This document shows, piece after piece, positions 15,489 to 24,016 of a DNA stretch of 64,000 bases. The stretch's first letter is position 1; every line of letters begins with the position of its first letter. Source of the DNA: Solwaraspora sp. WMMD792 (GTDB lineage: Bacteria; Actinomycetota; Actinomycetes; Mycobacteriales; Micromonosporaceae). A program made the translations under genes and the position numbers. Below the pieces are notes generated by a model. That model ran no database searches and was not told the DNA's origin. It saw only the letters and a list, made by a program, of their open reading frames with translations. The stretch covers positions 6,752,011 to 6,816,010 of the forward strand of contig NZ_JARUBH010000009.1 of the NCBI RefSeq assembly GCF_029626105.1. Direction: 5' to 3'.

Positions 15489-16556
15489 ATGAGCGATACG
15501 GGTGAGACCCTGAGGAAGGCCCGGGAATCCGCTGGTGTCAGCCTGGCGAAAATGGCCGCGCTGAGCCACTTCAGCAAGGGTCATCTGTCGAACGTCGAGG
15601 CGGGGCGGCGGACAGCGACGGCCGACGTGGTGACCGCCTACGAGCAGGTCTTGGGGGACCATATGCAACGTCGGGGCCTGATCACCGGGCTCGCCGCCGC
15701 GGTGGTGGCACCGGCCGCCGTCTCCGAGTTGATCCACCGCGGCTTCACTGCGGCGCTCGGCGACCCGGCGGCCGAGGAACAGTGGCAGGAGCGGGCCGGC
15801 AATCTCGGGCGCGACTACATGTCCGTCGGAGCCGGTGAGCTGCAGGACCGGCTCGCCAGCGACCTCGTCGTGCTGCAGCAGCAACTCGGGTCCCCGGTGA
15901 TGTGGGGACTGGCCGCCCGCTTCCTCAGCGTCTACGGCAAGACCACCGGGGAGGCGCAGGAGGCCGTCCGGTGGTACCGGTTGGCCGCGGTCAGCGCGGA
16001 CCGCAGCGGCGACCGGAGCGTGCGGGTCTGGGTCCGGGGCCGCGCCGCGCTCGCCCTCGGCTACGAGGGTGCCGCCCTCGCGGTCGCGCAGGACCTGGCC
16101 GACCAGGCCCTCACGTTGACCGACCGACCGTCGCTCGGGCGGCTCAACGCGTTGATGGCCAAGGCGCACGTCGCTGGCGTCCGTGGCGACCGTACCGCCG
16201 CGCTGGCGCATCTGGACGCGGCCCGCCGGGTCTTCGACCAGACCTGCTCCGCCGAGCAGATCTCCGACTTCGCCGTGCCCGAGTGGCGGATGGCGACCTT
16301 CACCAGCATGCTGCTCGCCCGCCTCGGCGACCCGGCTGCGGTCGACGCCCAGGAGTGGGCGGACCGGACCCGGCCGGCCAGCCTGGCCCGGTTCGCCACC
16401 CACATCGAGCTGCACCGTGGGCTGATGCTGGTCAAGTCGGGTGACCGCGTCGAAGGGCTGCGGTACGCCCGGTCGGCGCTGGCGAGTCTGCCATCGGCCA
16501 AGCACAGCCAGTCGCTGCGGTTGATGCTGCGGGAGGTGGAGCGGGCCGCCGCCTGA
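15489..16556 (+). CDS. XRE family helix-turn-helix regulator with TPR-like C-terminus
   Basis: A 355-residue protein. Residues 5-60 form an XRE-type helix-turn-helix (LRKARESAGVSLAKMAALSHFSKGHLSNVEAG). The remaining 290 residues are alpha-helical and resemble tetratricopeptide arrays of actinobacterial signalling regulators. A hydrophobic stretch with ITGLAAAVVAPAAV lies near residues 64-80. ATG 15489 is the start that directly precedes the HTH. Many regulators of this type stand next to a small DUF397 gene, but none is visible here. The target is unknown; the AT-rich repeats upstream could be its own operator. Confidence 0.82.
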   Translation: MSDTGETLRKARESAGVSLAKMAALSHFSKGHLSNVEAGRRTATADVVTAYEQVLGDHMQRRGLITGLAAAVVAPAAVSELIHRGFTAALGDPAAEEQWQERAGNLGRDYMSVGAGELQDRLASDLVVLQQQLGSPVMWGLAARFLSVYGKTTGEAQEAVRWYRLAAVSADRSGDRSVRVWVRGRAALALGYEGAALAVAQDLADQALTLTDRPSLGRLNALMAKAHVAGVRGDRTAALAHLDAARRVFDQTCSAEQISDFAVPEWRMATFTSMLLARLGDPAAVDAQEWADRTRPASLARFATHIELHRGLMLVKSGDRVEGLRYARSALASLPSAKHSQSLRLMLREVERAAA

Positions 16557-16606
16557 TCGGCGACGGCCAGCTTCCAGGTCGGTATCGGCGACGGGCCGGT
16601 TCCGGG

Positions 16607-17263
16607 TCAGTCGGCGCTGCGCGCGACGCCCACCGGGCAGGTCATCCCGTTCGGCCCGTGGTTGCAGTAGCCGCCCGGATTCTTGTGCAGGTACTGCTGG
16701 TGGTAGCCCTCGGCGTAGTAGTACTCGCCGAGCGGCCGGATCTCCGTGGTGATCCCGTCCCGGCCGGCCGCGGCCACCACCGGAGCGAACGCGGCCCGGG
16801 ACTCGGCGGCCTCGGTCGCCTGCTCGGCATCGGTGGTGTAGATCGTCGACCGGTACTGCGTACCGACGTCGTTGCCCTGGCGCATGCCCTGCGTCGGGTC
16901 GTGGTTCTCCCAGAACACCTTCAGCAGGTCGGCGTAGCCGATCCGGGCCGGGTCGTAAACCACCTGGACGACCTCGGCGTGCCCCGTCCCGCCGGAGCAC
17001 ACCTCCTCGTACGTGGGGTTCGGCGTCTCGCCGCCGGCGTACCCGACCGAGGTCGACACGACCCCGGGCAGTCGCCAGAACAGCCGTTCGGCCCCCCAGA
17101 AGCAGCCCATCCCGAAGACCGCCACCCGGGTACCGGCCGGCCACGGGCCGGTCAGCGGCGTACCGAGCACCGCGTGCCGGTCCGCCACCGGCATCGGCCG
17201 GTCCCGGCCGGGCAGGGCCTGCCCCGGTTCGGGCAGATTCGCTTTCATCGGTCGCAGGAACAC
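16607..17263 (-). CDS. msrA: Peptide methionine-(S)-S-oxide reductase MsrA
   Basis: A 218-residue MsrA. The catalytic cysteine is C54 in GMGCFWGAE, and C200 and C209 near the C-terminus are placed as recycling cysteines. The conserved substrate block GYAGG...[15 protein letters not shown] is intact. It repairs oxidised methionine in proteins using thioredoxin. The GTG at 17263 has AGGAG 8 bp upstream. It is divergent from metB, with only 136 bp between the start codons. Confidence 0.95.
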   Translation of the reverse strand: MFLRPMKANLPEPGQALPGRDRPMPVADRHAVLGTPLTGPWPAGTRVAVFGMGCFWGAERLFWRLPGVVSTSVGYAGGETPNPTYEEVCSGGTGHAEVVQVVYDPARIGYADLLKVFWENHDPTQGMRQGNDVGTQYRSTIYTTDAEQATEAAESRAAFAPVVAAAGRDGITTEIRPLGEYYYAEGYHQQYLHKNPGGYCNHGPNGMTCPVGVARSAD

Positions 17264-17399
17264 CGTGCGACTCCTCTCGTTCGTGGCCTCTCGGACAACA
17301 CCGGTGGGGGCCAGCTCGTTCCCGCCGGGGTACCCGCAGGTCGGGCGGGCATCCGTCCCACCGGCGGTGGCGCTCGGACCGATGGCCTAGCCTCGTGCC

Positions 17400-18542
17400 A
17401 TGACATACGGGTTCGACACGGTCGCCATCCACGCCGGGCAGGAGCCGGAGGCTCGGACCGGAGCGGTCGTGCCGCCGATCTACCAGACCAGCACGTACGC
17501 CCAGGACGAGGTGGGCGCGCCCCGGGCCGGGTACGAGTACAGCCGGTCGGCCAACCCGACCCGGGACGCACTGCAGGAATGCCTGGCCGCGATCGAGGGG
17601 GGCCGGGTCGGGCTCGCCTTCGCCAGTGGTCTGGCGGCTGAGGACACGCTGCTGCGTACCGTCTGCCGGCCCGGCGACCACGTGATCATTCCGGACGACG
17701 CGTACGGCGGCACGTTCCGCCTGTTCGCCAAGGTCGCCGAGCGTTGGGGACTGGCCTGGACCGCCGCGCGGATCTCCGACGTCGACGCGGTCCGGGCAGC
17801 GGTACAACCCGGTCGTACCCGGATGATCTGGGCGGAAACCCCGACGAACCCGCTGCTCGGCATCGCCGACATCGCCGGGCTGGCCGCCCTGGCCCGTGAC
17901 GTCGCGGCGCGGCTCGTGGTGGACAACACCTTCGCCTCGCCGTACCTGCAGCAGCCGCTGGCGCTCGGCGCCGACGTGGTGGTCCACTCCACCACCAAAT
18001 ATCTCGGTGGACACTCCGACGTGGTCGGCGGCGCGCTGGTCACCGACGATCCGGAGCTCGGCGCCGAGCTGGCCTTCCACCAGAACGCCATGGGCGCGGT
18101 CAACGGACCCTTCGACGCCTGGCTCACCCTGCGCGGGATCAAGACCCTGGGCGTACGGATGGAACGGCACTGCGACAACGCCGAGCGGATCGTCGAATTC
18201 CTCGACCACCACCCGGCGGTACGCCAGGTGCTCTATCCCGGACACCGCGACCACCCCGGCCACGAGACAGCGGCCAAGCAGATGCGCCGGTTCGGTGGGA
18301 TGGTCTCGTTCCGGGCAGCCGGCGGTGCGGCGGAAGCGGTGCGGATCTGCAACCGGGCCCGACTGTTCGTACTCGCCGAATCGCTCGGCGGGGTCGAATC
18401 GTTGATCGAACATCCTGGACGGATGACCCACGCGAGCGCCGCCGGCTCGCCTCTTGAAGTCCCCGGCGATCTCGTGCGACTGTCTGTCGGAATCGAAACC
18501 GTGGACGACCTGCTGGCCGACCTGGATCAGGCGCTCGGCTGA
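17400..18542 (+). CDS. metB: Cystathionine gamma-synthase / gamma-lyase (Cys/Met metabolism PLP enzyme)
   Basis: A 380-residue fold-type I PLP enzyme of the Cys/Met family. The PLP lysine is K200 in HSTTKYLGGHSD. Position between cbs and greA-mca matches Rv1079 (metB) of M. tuberculosis. Depending on specificity it makes cystathionine from O-acyl-homoserine and cysteine or splits cystathionine to cysteine; with cbs nearby the lyase role is plausible, and sequence alone does not decide. ATG 17400 has no Shine-Dalgarno sequence, but TAGCCT (17388-17393) lies 6 bp upstream, so the mRNA is probably leaderless. Confidence 0.92.
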   Translation: MTYGFDTVAIHAGQEPEARTGAVVPPIYQTSTYAQDEVGAPRAGYEYSRSANPTRDALQECLAAIEGGRVGLAFASGLAAEDTLLRTVCRPGDHVIIPDDAYGGTFRLFAKVAERWGLAWTAARISDVDAVRAAVQPGRTRMIWAETPTNPLLGIADIAGLAALARDVAARLVVDNTFASPYLQQPLALGADVVVHSTTKYLGGHSDVVGGALVTDDPELGAELAFHQNAMGAVNGPFDAWLTLRGIKTLGVRMERHCDNAERIVEFLDHHPAVRQVLYPGHRDHPGHETAAKQMRRFGGMVSFRAAGGAAEAVRICNRARLFVLAESLGGVESLIEHPGRMTHASAAGSPLEVPGDLVRLSVGIETVDDLLADLDQALG

Positions 18543-18659
18543 GGATCCGTCGGCGAGATCCGACGGGCGGGCCCACTCCGGGCCGGCCCGACACCCGGGC
18601 GGGTCCGGCGACGGGTCCGCACAGCGACGCGAACCGCGTACCGGCTGCCTGGAGGTGCC

Positions 18660-20051
18660 GTGCACGACATCGTACCGACCTGGGTCGGGACCACCGCCCG
18701 GCAGATCGCCCGGGCCGTACGCCGGGGTGACACCTCGGCGACCCGGGTCGTTGCCGACCATCTCGACCACATCGCCCGGGCCGACCCGGAGCTGTCCGCC
18801 TTCCGAGCGGTCCGTGGCGGCGAGGCCATCGTCGAAGCGGAGAAGGTCGACGAGCAGGAGGACCTGGCGAACCTGCCGCTGGCCGGGGTGCCGGTGGCGA
18901 TCAAGGAGAACACCCCGGTCGCCGGGCTGCCGACCTGGCGCGGATCGGCCGCCGCGCGGACCCCGGTCGCCGAACACGACCACGAGATCGTCCGCCGGAT
19001 GCGCGGTGCCGGCGCGGTCGTCGTCGGGGTCACCCGGATGCCGGAGCTCGGGCTCTGGGCGACCACCGACGACGCCACGGCGACCAGCCGCAACCCCTGG
19101 CAGCTGTCGCGTACCCCGGGCGGTTCCTCTGGTGGCGCGGCGGCTGCGGTGGCCAGCGGCATGGTGCCGATCGCACACGGCAACGACGGATTCGGCTCGA
19201 TCCGGATCCCGGCTGCCTGCTGCGGCCTGCTCGGGCTCAAACCGGGCCGCGACGTGGTTCCGCGACAGCTCGGCACCGAGGACTGGTTCGGCCTCACCGA
19301 GCACGGCATCCTGACGACCTGCGTGGCGGACGCCGCGACCGGCTTCGCGGTGCTCGCTGGCCGGCGACCGGAGAAACTGGTCCAGCCGGGCCGGCTGCGG
19401 GTGGCGGTCTCGCTCACCTCGCCGGTGGCCGGGCTGCGGGCAGATGCGGCCAACCGGGACGCGGTGGCGGCGACGTCGCGCCGGCTCACCGAGGCCGGGC
19501 ACGACGTGGTCGGCACCGAGCTGCCCTATCCGGCCTCGCTGGGGCTGCGGGGACTGTCCACCTGGTTCGCCGCCGCGGCCGAGGACGCCGCCGCCGGCCG
19601 GGCCGGCGGCCGGGAACTGCAACCACGGACCCGTCGGCACGTCGCGCTCGGCCGGTGGGCACAACGGCGCGGGTACGTCCGGGAAGCCGACCGCACCGCC
19701 TGGCGGGACCGGATGACCGGGTTCTTCACCGACCAGCGCGCCGACGTGCTGCTGACGCCGGCGCTGGCCGGTACCCCGCCGGCCGCGACCAGCTGGGCGC
19801 GCCGGTCCTGGACGGCGAACATGTGGAGCTGTGTTCGGTACGCCCCGTACGCCGCGCCGTGGAACATGGCCGGACTGCCCGCGTTGGTGGCGCCGGCCGG
19901 GCTGCGCCCGGACGGCTTGCCGGTCGGGGTCCAGCTGGTCGGGCCGCCCGGCTCGGAGCTGCTGCTGCTCGCGGTGGCCGGCCAGCTGGAGATGATGGCA
20001 TCGTGGCCCCGGCACGCCCCGTCGTGGCCGAGAGTGGACAGCCCGGTATGA
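18660..20051 (+). CDS. Amidase (amidase signature family)
   Basis: A 463-residue amidase-signature enzyme. The Ser-cisSer-Lys triad is visible: K82 in GVPVAIKENTPV, the Gly/Ser-rich GGSSGGAAAAVASG and the nucleophile region GNDGFGSIRIPAACCG. It hydrolyses an amide bond of unknown substrate. Low similarity of the linker regions to the GatA pattern and the absence of GatB/GatC argue against a tRNA amidotransferase subunit. The GTG start has GGAGGTG close upstream. It overlaps the next gene by four bases (ATGA), so they are co-translated. Confidence 0.88.
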   Translation: MHDIVPTWVGTTARQIARAVRRGDTSATRVVADHLDHIARADPELSAFRAVRGGEAIVEAEKVDEQEDLANLPLAGVPVAIKENTPVAGLPTWRGSAAARTPVAEHDHEIVRRMRGAGAVVVGVTRMPELGLWATTDDATATSRNPWQLSRTPGGSSGGAAAAVASGMVPIAHGNDGFGSIRIPAACCGLLGLKPGRDVVPRQLGTEDWFGLTEHGILTTCVADAATGFAVLAGRRPEKLVQPGRLRVAVSLTSPVAGLRADAANRDAVAATSRRLTEAGHDVVGTELPYPASLGLRGLSTWFAAAAEDAAAGRAGGRELQPRTRRHVALGRWAQRRGYVREADRTAWRDRMTGFFTDQRADVLLTPALAGTPPAATSWARRSWTANMWSCVRYAPYAAPWNMAGLPALVAPAGLRPDGLPVGVQLVGPPGSELLLLAVAGQLEMMASWPRHAPSWPRVDSPV

Positions 20052-21268
20052 CGGAACTGGTCGGACTGCCGGACGTCCTCGCCGCCCGGGACGTCCTGGC
20101 GGACGTGGTACGGGTGACTCCGCTGGAGCCGTCCCGCCCGTTGACCGCCCTGCTCGGCGGGCCGGTCTGGTTGAAGTGCGAGAACCTGCAGCGGGCTGGC
20201 TCCTACAAGGTACGCGGCGCGTACCTGCGGATCTCCCGGCTGACCGAGCAGCAGCGCCGGCGCGGGGTGGTCGCGGCCAGCGCCGGCAACCACGCCCAGG
20301 GCGTGGCGCTCGCCGCCGGGCTGCTGGACATCGGCGCGACGGTGTTCATGCCGACCGGCGCTCCGTTGCCGAAGGTCACCGCGACCAGAGGGTACGGTGC
20401 CGAGGTCGAGTTCGCCGGCACCACCGTGGACGAGGCGCTGGACGCGGCCCGGGAGTTCGCCGACCGGACCGGTGCGGTGCTGATCCACCCGTTCGACCAT
20501 CCGGACGTCATCGCCGGTCAGGGCACCGTGGCGCTGGAGATCCTGGAGCAGTGCCCGGAGGTCACCACCATCGTCACTTCGGTGGGTGGCGGTGGGTTGA
20601 TCTCCGGAATCGCGGTGGCGGTCAAGGCACTGCGCCCGGACGTACGGGTGATCGGCGTGCAGGCGGACCGCGCGGCCGCGTACCCGCCGTCGCTGGCCGC
20701 CGGTGCCCCGGTGCGGTTGGCCGACTACCGTACGATCGCCGACGGCATCGCCGTGGGACGCCCCGGTGACCTGACGTTCGCGCACGTCAGCAAGTTGGTC
20801 GACGAGATCGTGACGGTCTCCGAGGAGGACCTGTCGCGGGCGCTGCTGATGCTGCTGGAGCGGGGCAAGCAGGTGGTCGAACCGGCCGGCTCGGCCGCGG
20901 TGGCGGCGCTGTTGTCCGGCGCGGTGCGGCCGGCCACCCCGACGGTCGCGGTGCTCTCCGGCGGCAACATCGACCCGTTGCTGCTGTTGCGGGTGATCGA
21001 GTACGGCCTGGCCGCCGCCGGCCGGTACCTGCGGTTCACCGTACGGTGCGGCGACCGGCCCGGTGAGCTGGCCGCGCTGCTGGCGCTGATCGCCGAGCAG
21101 CGGGCGAACGTGGTCGACGTCGATCATCAGCGGCGCAACCCGCATCTGCGGTTGGGTGAGGTCCAGGTCGGCCTGTCGGTAGAGACCCGCGGCCCGGAGC
21201 ACTCGACCGAGCTGGTCGAGGTGCTCCGTGATCGCGGCTACCAGGTGGCGTTCGCCGCCGCTGACTGA
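20048..21268 (+). CDS. ilvA: Threonine ammonia-lyase
   Basis: A 406-residue fold-type II PLP enzyme that deaminates threonine to 2-oxobutanoate, the first step of isoleucine synthesis. The PLP lysine is K54 in RAGSYKVRGA; SAGNHAQGVA and the phosphate loop SVGGGGLISG are present. The C-terminal 75 residues form a single ACT-like regulatory domain (FTVRCGDRPGELAALLALIAEQRANV), as in the roughly 400-residue class rather than the 500-residue class with two ACT modules. The ATG overlaps the amidase stop codon. Confidence 0.92.
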   Translation: MTELVGLPDVLAARDVLADVVRVTPLEPSRPLTALLGGPVWLKCENLQRAGSYKVRGAYLRISRLTEQQRRRGVVAASAGNHAQGVALAAGLLDIGATVFMPTGAPLPKVTATRGYGAEVEFAGTTVDEALDAAREFADRTGAVLIHPFDHPDVIAGQGTVALEILEQCPEVTTIVTSVGGGGLISGIAVAVKALRPDVRVIGVQADRAAAYPPSLAAGAPVRLADYRTIADGIAVGRPGDLTFAHVSKLVDEIVTVSEEDLSRALLMLLERGKQVVEPAGSAAVAALLSGAVRPATPTVAVLSGGNIDPLLLLRVIEYGLAAAGRYLRFTVRCGDRPGELAALLALIAEQRANVVDVDHQRRNPHLRLGEVQVGLSVETRGPEHSTELVEVLRDRGYQVAFAAAD

Positions 21269-21330
21269 CCCGCCCTCGCTGACTGGCCCACCGCTGCTGA
21301 CGGACCCACCGCCGCTGCGGCGGCCGCAAC

Positions 21331-21831
21331 TCAGCCGGCGAAGGGCTCGAACTTGTCGACAGTGACCTTGATGTCCGCGCCGCTCGGCGCGGTGTAGGTC
21401 ACCGTCTGACCCTGTCGGCTGCCCAGGATGGCCTGACCGAGCGCGGACTCCGGGCTGTAGACGGTCAGCTCGGTCGTCGAGGAGATCTCCCGGGAGCCGA
21501 GCAGGAAGGTCTCGGTGTCGGCGGGGTCGTCGTCAAAGTGGATCGTGACGACCGTGCCGGGCGCGACGCTGTCCGCGTCCGGTGCCTCGCCGACCTTGGC
21601 GGTACGCAGCAGCTCCTGCAGGTAGCGGATCCGGGCCTCCTGCTTGCCCTGCTCCTCGCGGGCGGCATGGTAGCCGCCGTTCTCCCGCAGGTCGCCTTCC
21701 TCCCGACGGGCATTGATCTCGGCGGCCATCGCCGTCCGTCCGGCGATCAGCTCGTTGAGCTCGGCCTGGAGCCGGTCGTAAGCGTCCTGGGACAGCCAGG
21801 TGGTGGGCGCCTCGCGGTCGGTCGTGGACAC
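21331..21831 (-). CDS. greA: Transcription elongation factor GreA
   Basis: A 166-residue GreA. An N-terminal coiled coil (residues about 14-80, with AEINARREEGDLRENGGYHAAREEQ containing the acidic tip residues) is followed by the FKBP-like C-terminal domain ending VTVDKFEPFAG. It rescues backtracked RNA polymerase by stimulating transcript cleavage. GTG 21831 has AAGGAG about 9 bp upstream. Order with the DUF4307 and mca genes matches Rv1080c-Rv1082. Confidence 0.95.
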   Translation of the reverse strand: MSTTDREAPTTWLSQDAYDRLQAELNELIAGRTAMAAEINARREEGDLRENGGYHAAREEQGKQEARIRYLQELLRTAKVGEAPDADSVAPGTVVTIHFDDDPADTETFLLGSREISSTTELTVYSPESALGQAILGSRQGQTVTYTAPSGADIKVTVDKFEPFAG

Positions 21832-21985
21832 AGACGATCTCCTTGTGGGCTTGCGGGCGGTCGAGGTCGAACTACCAACGTACCAGCGATCCGCACCGAG
21901 GTGCCGGGGTTGCAACGGCCCGGGTGTGCCGGCCGCCGGATCGCCACCCGCCTCGGCGGGTGTGGCGAGGGTCACGGTCGGCTGG

Positions 21986-22420
21986 TCAGTCGGCGGGTCG
22001 GCAACGTGGCACCTCGCCCAGGAACGCGACCCGTTCGGTGGCCAGCCGGTACGTGGTGCGGACGTGTCGTTCGCCCGGTTCGGCCCGGACGGTCACCTCG
22101 GACCGGCCCACCTCCGCCCCGTCCCGCGACCGGGCCCTGACCAGGCAGGTCGTCGCACCGCCGGGGGGCACCGTGACGGCGAAGTCGATGGTGATCCCGT
22201 CCTCGGTGGCCTCGGTGTAGGTGATCACCTCGGGCTGGTGCAGCGGGTCGCCGTAGAGCGTGTAGAGCCGGCCGGCGATCGCCGTCCCGACCAGCACCGC
22301 CACCGCCGTGAGCAGCGCGACGAGCCACGGCCGGCGCGCTCGGGGCGCGCGTCGTCGTCCGTACCGCCCGGGTGGGAACATGGCGGCGGTCGGTGCGGTT
22401 GTGGCGGACGTGTCGGTCAC
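21986..22420 (-). CDS. DUF4307 domain membrane protein
   Basis: A 144-residue protein with one membrane segment (residues about 29-48) after an Arg-rich leader, and an extracellular beta-rich domain ending CRPAD with a second cysteine in [10 protein letters not shown]. It matches the actinobacterial DUF4307 family and corresponds in position to Rv1081c between greA and mca. Function unknown. GTG 22420 is chosen because AAGGAG lies about 11 bp upstream; it is divergent from mca. Confidence 0.85.
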   Translation of the reverse strand: MTDTSATTAPTAAMFPPGRYGRRRAPRARRPWLVALLTAVAVLVGTAIAGRLYTLYGDPLHQPEVITYTEATEDGITIDFAVTVPPGGATTCLVRARSRDGAEVGRSEVTVRAEPGERHVRTTYRLATERVAFLGEVPRCRPAD

Positions 22421-22548
22421 CCGGGACGGAACTCCTTGGCGGACGTGTCGGTGGGGTCGGCGAGAATGGTCGACGGGCCCCATTGTCGCAGCCGGGCCCG
22501 GACGCCGCCGGCAGGGGATGTCAGGCACGGGATGAGGGAGCGTTTTCG

Positions 22549-23433
22549 TTGGCTGAGCAACTGCGTCTGATGGCGGTGCACGCCCATCCTGACGACGAGT
22601 CCAGCAAGGGTGCCGCGACGATGGCTCGGTACGTCGCGGAAGGTGCCCAGGTGCTGGTGGTGACCTGCACCGGCGGGGAGCGGGGCAGTGTGCTGAACCC
22701 GAAACTCGACCGGCCGGACGTGTGGGAGAACATCGCCGAGATCCGCCGGGCCGAGATGGACGCCGCCCGGGCGATCCTCGGCGTCGAGCAGGCCTGGTTG
22801 GGTTTCGTCGACTCGGGTCTGCCCGAGGGCGATCCGCTGCCGCCGCTGCCGGACGGGTGTTTCGCCCTGGAGCCGCTGGAGGAGGCGGCCGGGCCGTTGG
22901 TGCGGTTGATGCGGGAGTTCCGTCCGCACGTGGTGACCACCTACGACGAGGACGGCGGTTATCCGCACCCGGACCACATCATGTGCAACCGGGTGAGCGT
23001 CGCCGCGTTCGAGGCGGCCGGTGACCCGGCCCGCTACCCGGGTGTCGGTGGCGAGCCGTGGCAGCCGTTGAAGCTGTACTACTGCATGAGCTTCACCAAG
23101 GCGCGGATTCTCGCGCTGCACGAGGGGATGCTCGCGATCGGTCGGGAGTCGCCGTACCAGGAGTGGATGGACCGGTGGGAGGAGCGCCCGGACAAGGGCG
23201 ACCGGATCACCACCCGGGTCGACTGCGCCGACTACTTCCCGGTCCGCGACGACGCGCTGCGCGCGCACGCCACCCAGGTCGATCCGGACGGCTTCTGGTT
23301 CCAGGTGCCGATGGAGGTGCAGCGGCAGGCCTGGCCGACCGAGGATTTCGAGTTGGTCCGGTCGTTCGTCGATAGCCCGAAGCCGGAATCCGACCTGTTT
23401 GCCGGGATTCGCGAGGGGCTCGGCCACTCCTGA
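22549..23433 (+). CDS. mca: Mycothiol S-conjugate amidase
   Basis: A 294-residue zinc enzyme of the LmbE/PIG-L family. The zinc-binding [14 protein letters not shown] motif opens the protein and [10 protein letters not shown] gives the third ligand. Mca cleaves mycothiol conjugates of electrophiles and antibiotics, releasing a mercapturic acid for export. Close similarity of the N-terminus to Rv1082 and the greA-DUF4307-mca order favour Mca over MshB. The start is a TTG at 22549 with AGGGAG 8 bp upstream; the frame is open further but lacks a better start. Confidence 0.93.
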   Translation: MAEQLRLMAVHAHPDDESSKGAATMARYVAEGAQVLVVTCTGGERGSVLNPKLDRPDVWENIAEIRRAEMDAARAILGVEQAWLGFVDSGLPEGDPLPPLPDGCFALEPLEEAAGPLVRLMREFRPHVVTTYDEDGGYPHPDHIMCNRVSVAAFEAAGDPARYPGVGGEPWQPLKLYYCMSFTKARILALHEGMLAIGRESPYQEWMDRWEERPDKGDRITTRVDCADYFPVRDDALRAHATQVDPDGFWFQVPMEVQRQAWPTEDFELVRSFVDSPKPESDLFAGIREGLGHS

Positions 23434-23484
23434 TCCGCCGGGCGTAACGTGTAGTCGACGTCAGCGACGCAGAGGGGTCCGATC

Positions 23485-23742
23485 GTGCTGAGTGCTGTCC
23501 ATGTCCTGGCGGTGAACAACTTCGGGGACACCCGCAGCGGTGGTCTGGCCGGGCCGATGGGGCTGTTCCTGCTCCTGGTGCTCGCCGCCGCGACGGTGTT
23601 TCTGATCAGGAACATGAACGCCCGGCTGCGTCGGCTGCCCGAGCGGTTCGACGACGCGGCGCCGGGCAGCGGGTCGGCGGCGGCCGAACGCAATGTCCTT
23701 GATCCGACAGAAGGCGACTCGCGTCCCGGATCCCCTTTGTAA
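23485..23742 (+). CDS. Small membrane protein (Rv1083-like)
   Basis: An 85-residue protein. Residues about 28-45 form one membrane helix (GLFLLLVLAAATVFLIRNM), followed by a basic NARLRRLPERF and a Ser/Gly-rich tail. It follows mca exactly as Rv1083 follows Rv1082. Function unknown. GTG start with GAGGGG upstream. Confidence 0.75.
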   Translation: MLSAVHVLAVNNFGDTRSGGLAGPMGLFLLLVLAAATVFLIRNMNARLRRLPERFDDAAPGSGSAAAERNVLDPTEGDSRPGSPL

Positions 23743-23751
23743 GCGCTTGCA
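23738..23751. promoter_or_regulatory. LacI-family-like palindrome TGTAAGCGCTTGCA
   Basis: The sequence has the shape of a LacI/CcpA-type operator (TGnAAGCGCTTnCA) and overlaps the stop codon of the preceding gene. It lies 262 bp upstream of the GGDEF-EAL start codon. No sugar gene or LacI-type regulator is nearby, so the assignment rests on the motif alone. Confidence 0.3.
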
Positions 23752-23896
23752 TGCGCTCTCACCAGGGACTTTTCTCCCCTCCAGTGGGCCTCCGCCGGTA
23801 AACCGGCCCAGTGGCCCCTGTTGCCGGAATCGGCTTTGGCTTAGCCTTCCGCCGGGGACCTTCAGTTCCTCCGACCGCGCGCGGAAAGGGGCGACC

Positions 23897-24016
23897 ATGG
23901 ATCGCACAGCTGTCGTCCCTGGTCGTACGGAACGGACGCGAGGGATGCTCATCATGGTCGGTCGTCCGCGCCGGGCGTCGGTCCACGGCCCGGCGGTCAC
24001 CGGGAGTGACCCGTGA
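23897..24016 (+). CDS. Possible 39-codon upstream ORF coupled to the GGDEF-EAL gene
   Basis: ATG 23897 follows GAAAGGGG at a normal ribosome-site spacing and opens a 39-residue frame (MDRTAVVPGRTERTRGMLIM...) whose TGA overlaps the GTG start of the GGDEF-EAL gene in the sequence GTGA. The downstream gene has no strong ribosome site of its own, so the small ORF may provide it by coupled translation. The peptide is basic and shows no domain; its reality is uncertain. Confidence 0.4.
   Translation: MDRTAVVPGRTERTRGMLIMVGRPRRASVHGPAVTGSDP

Noticed and set aside
15465-20015. A 1,516-codon open frame on the minus strand
   Set aside because: It is a composition artefact opposite the XRE, msrA, metB and amidase genes: no domains, and it crosses several well-identified genes.
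18660-20051. GatA subunit of a tRNA amidotransferase
   Set aside because: No gatB or gatC in the vicinity, and the overall pattern fits a stand-alone amidase.
23743-24012. Cyclic di-GMP riboswitch before the GGDEF-EAL gene
   Set aside because: The conserved GEMM core bases and paired stems are not found on either strand.
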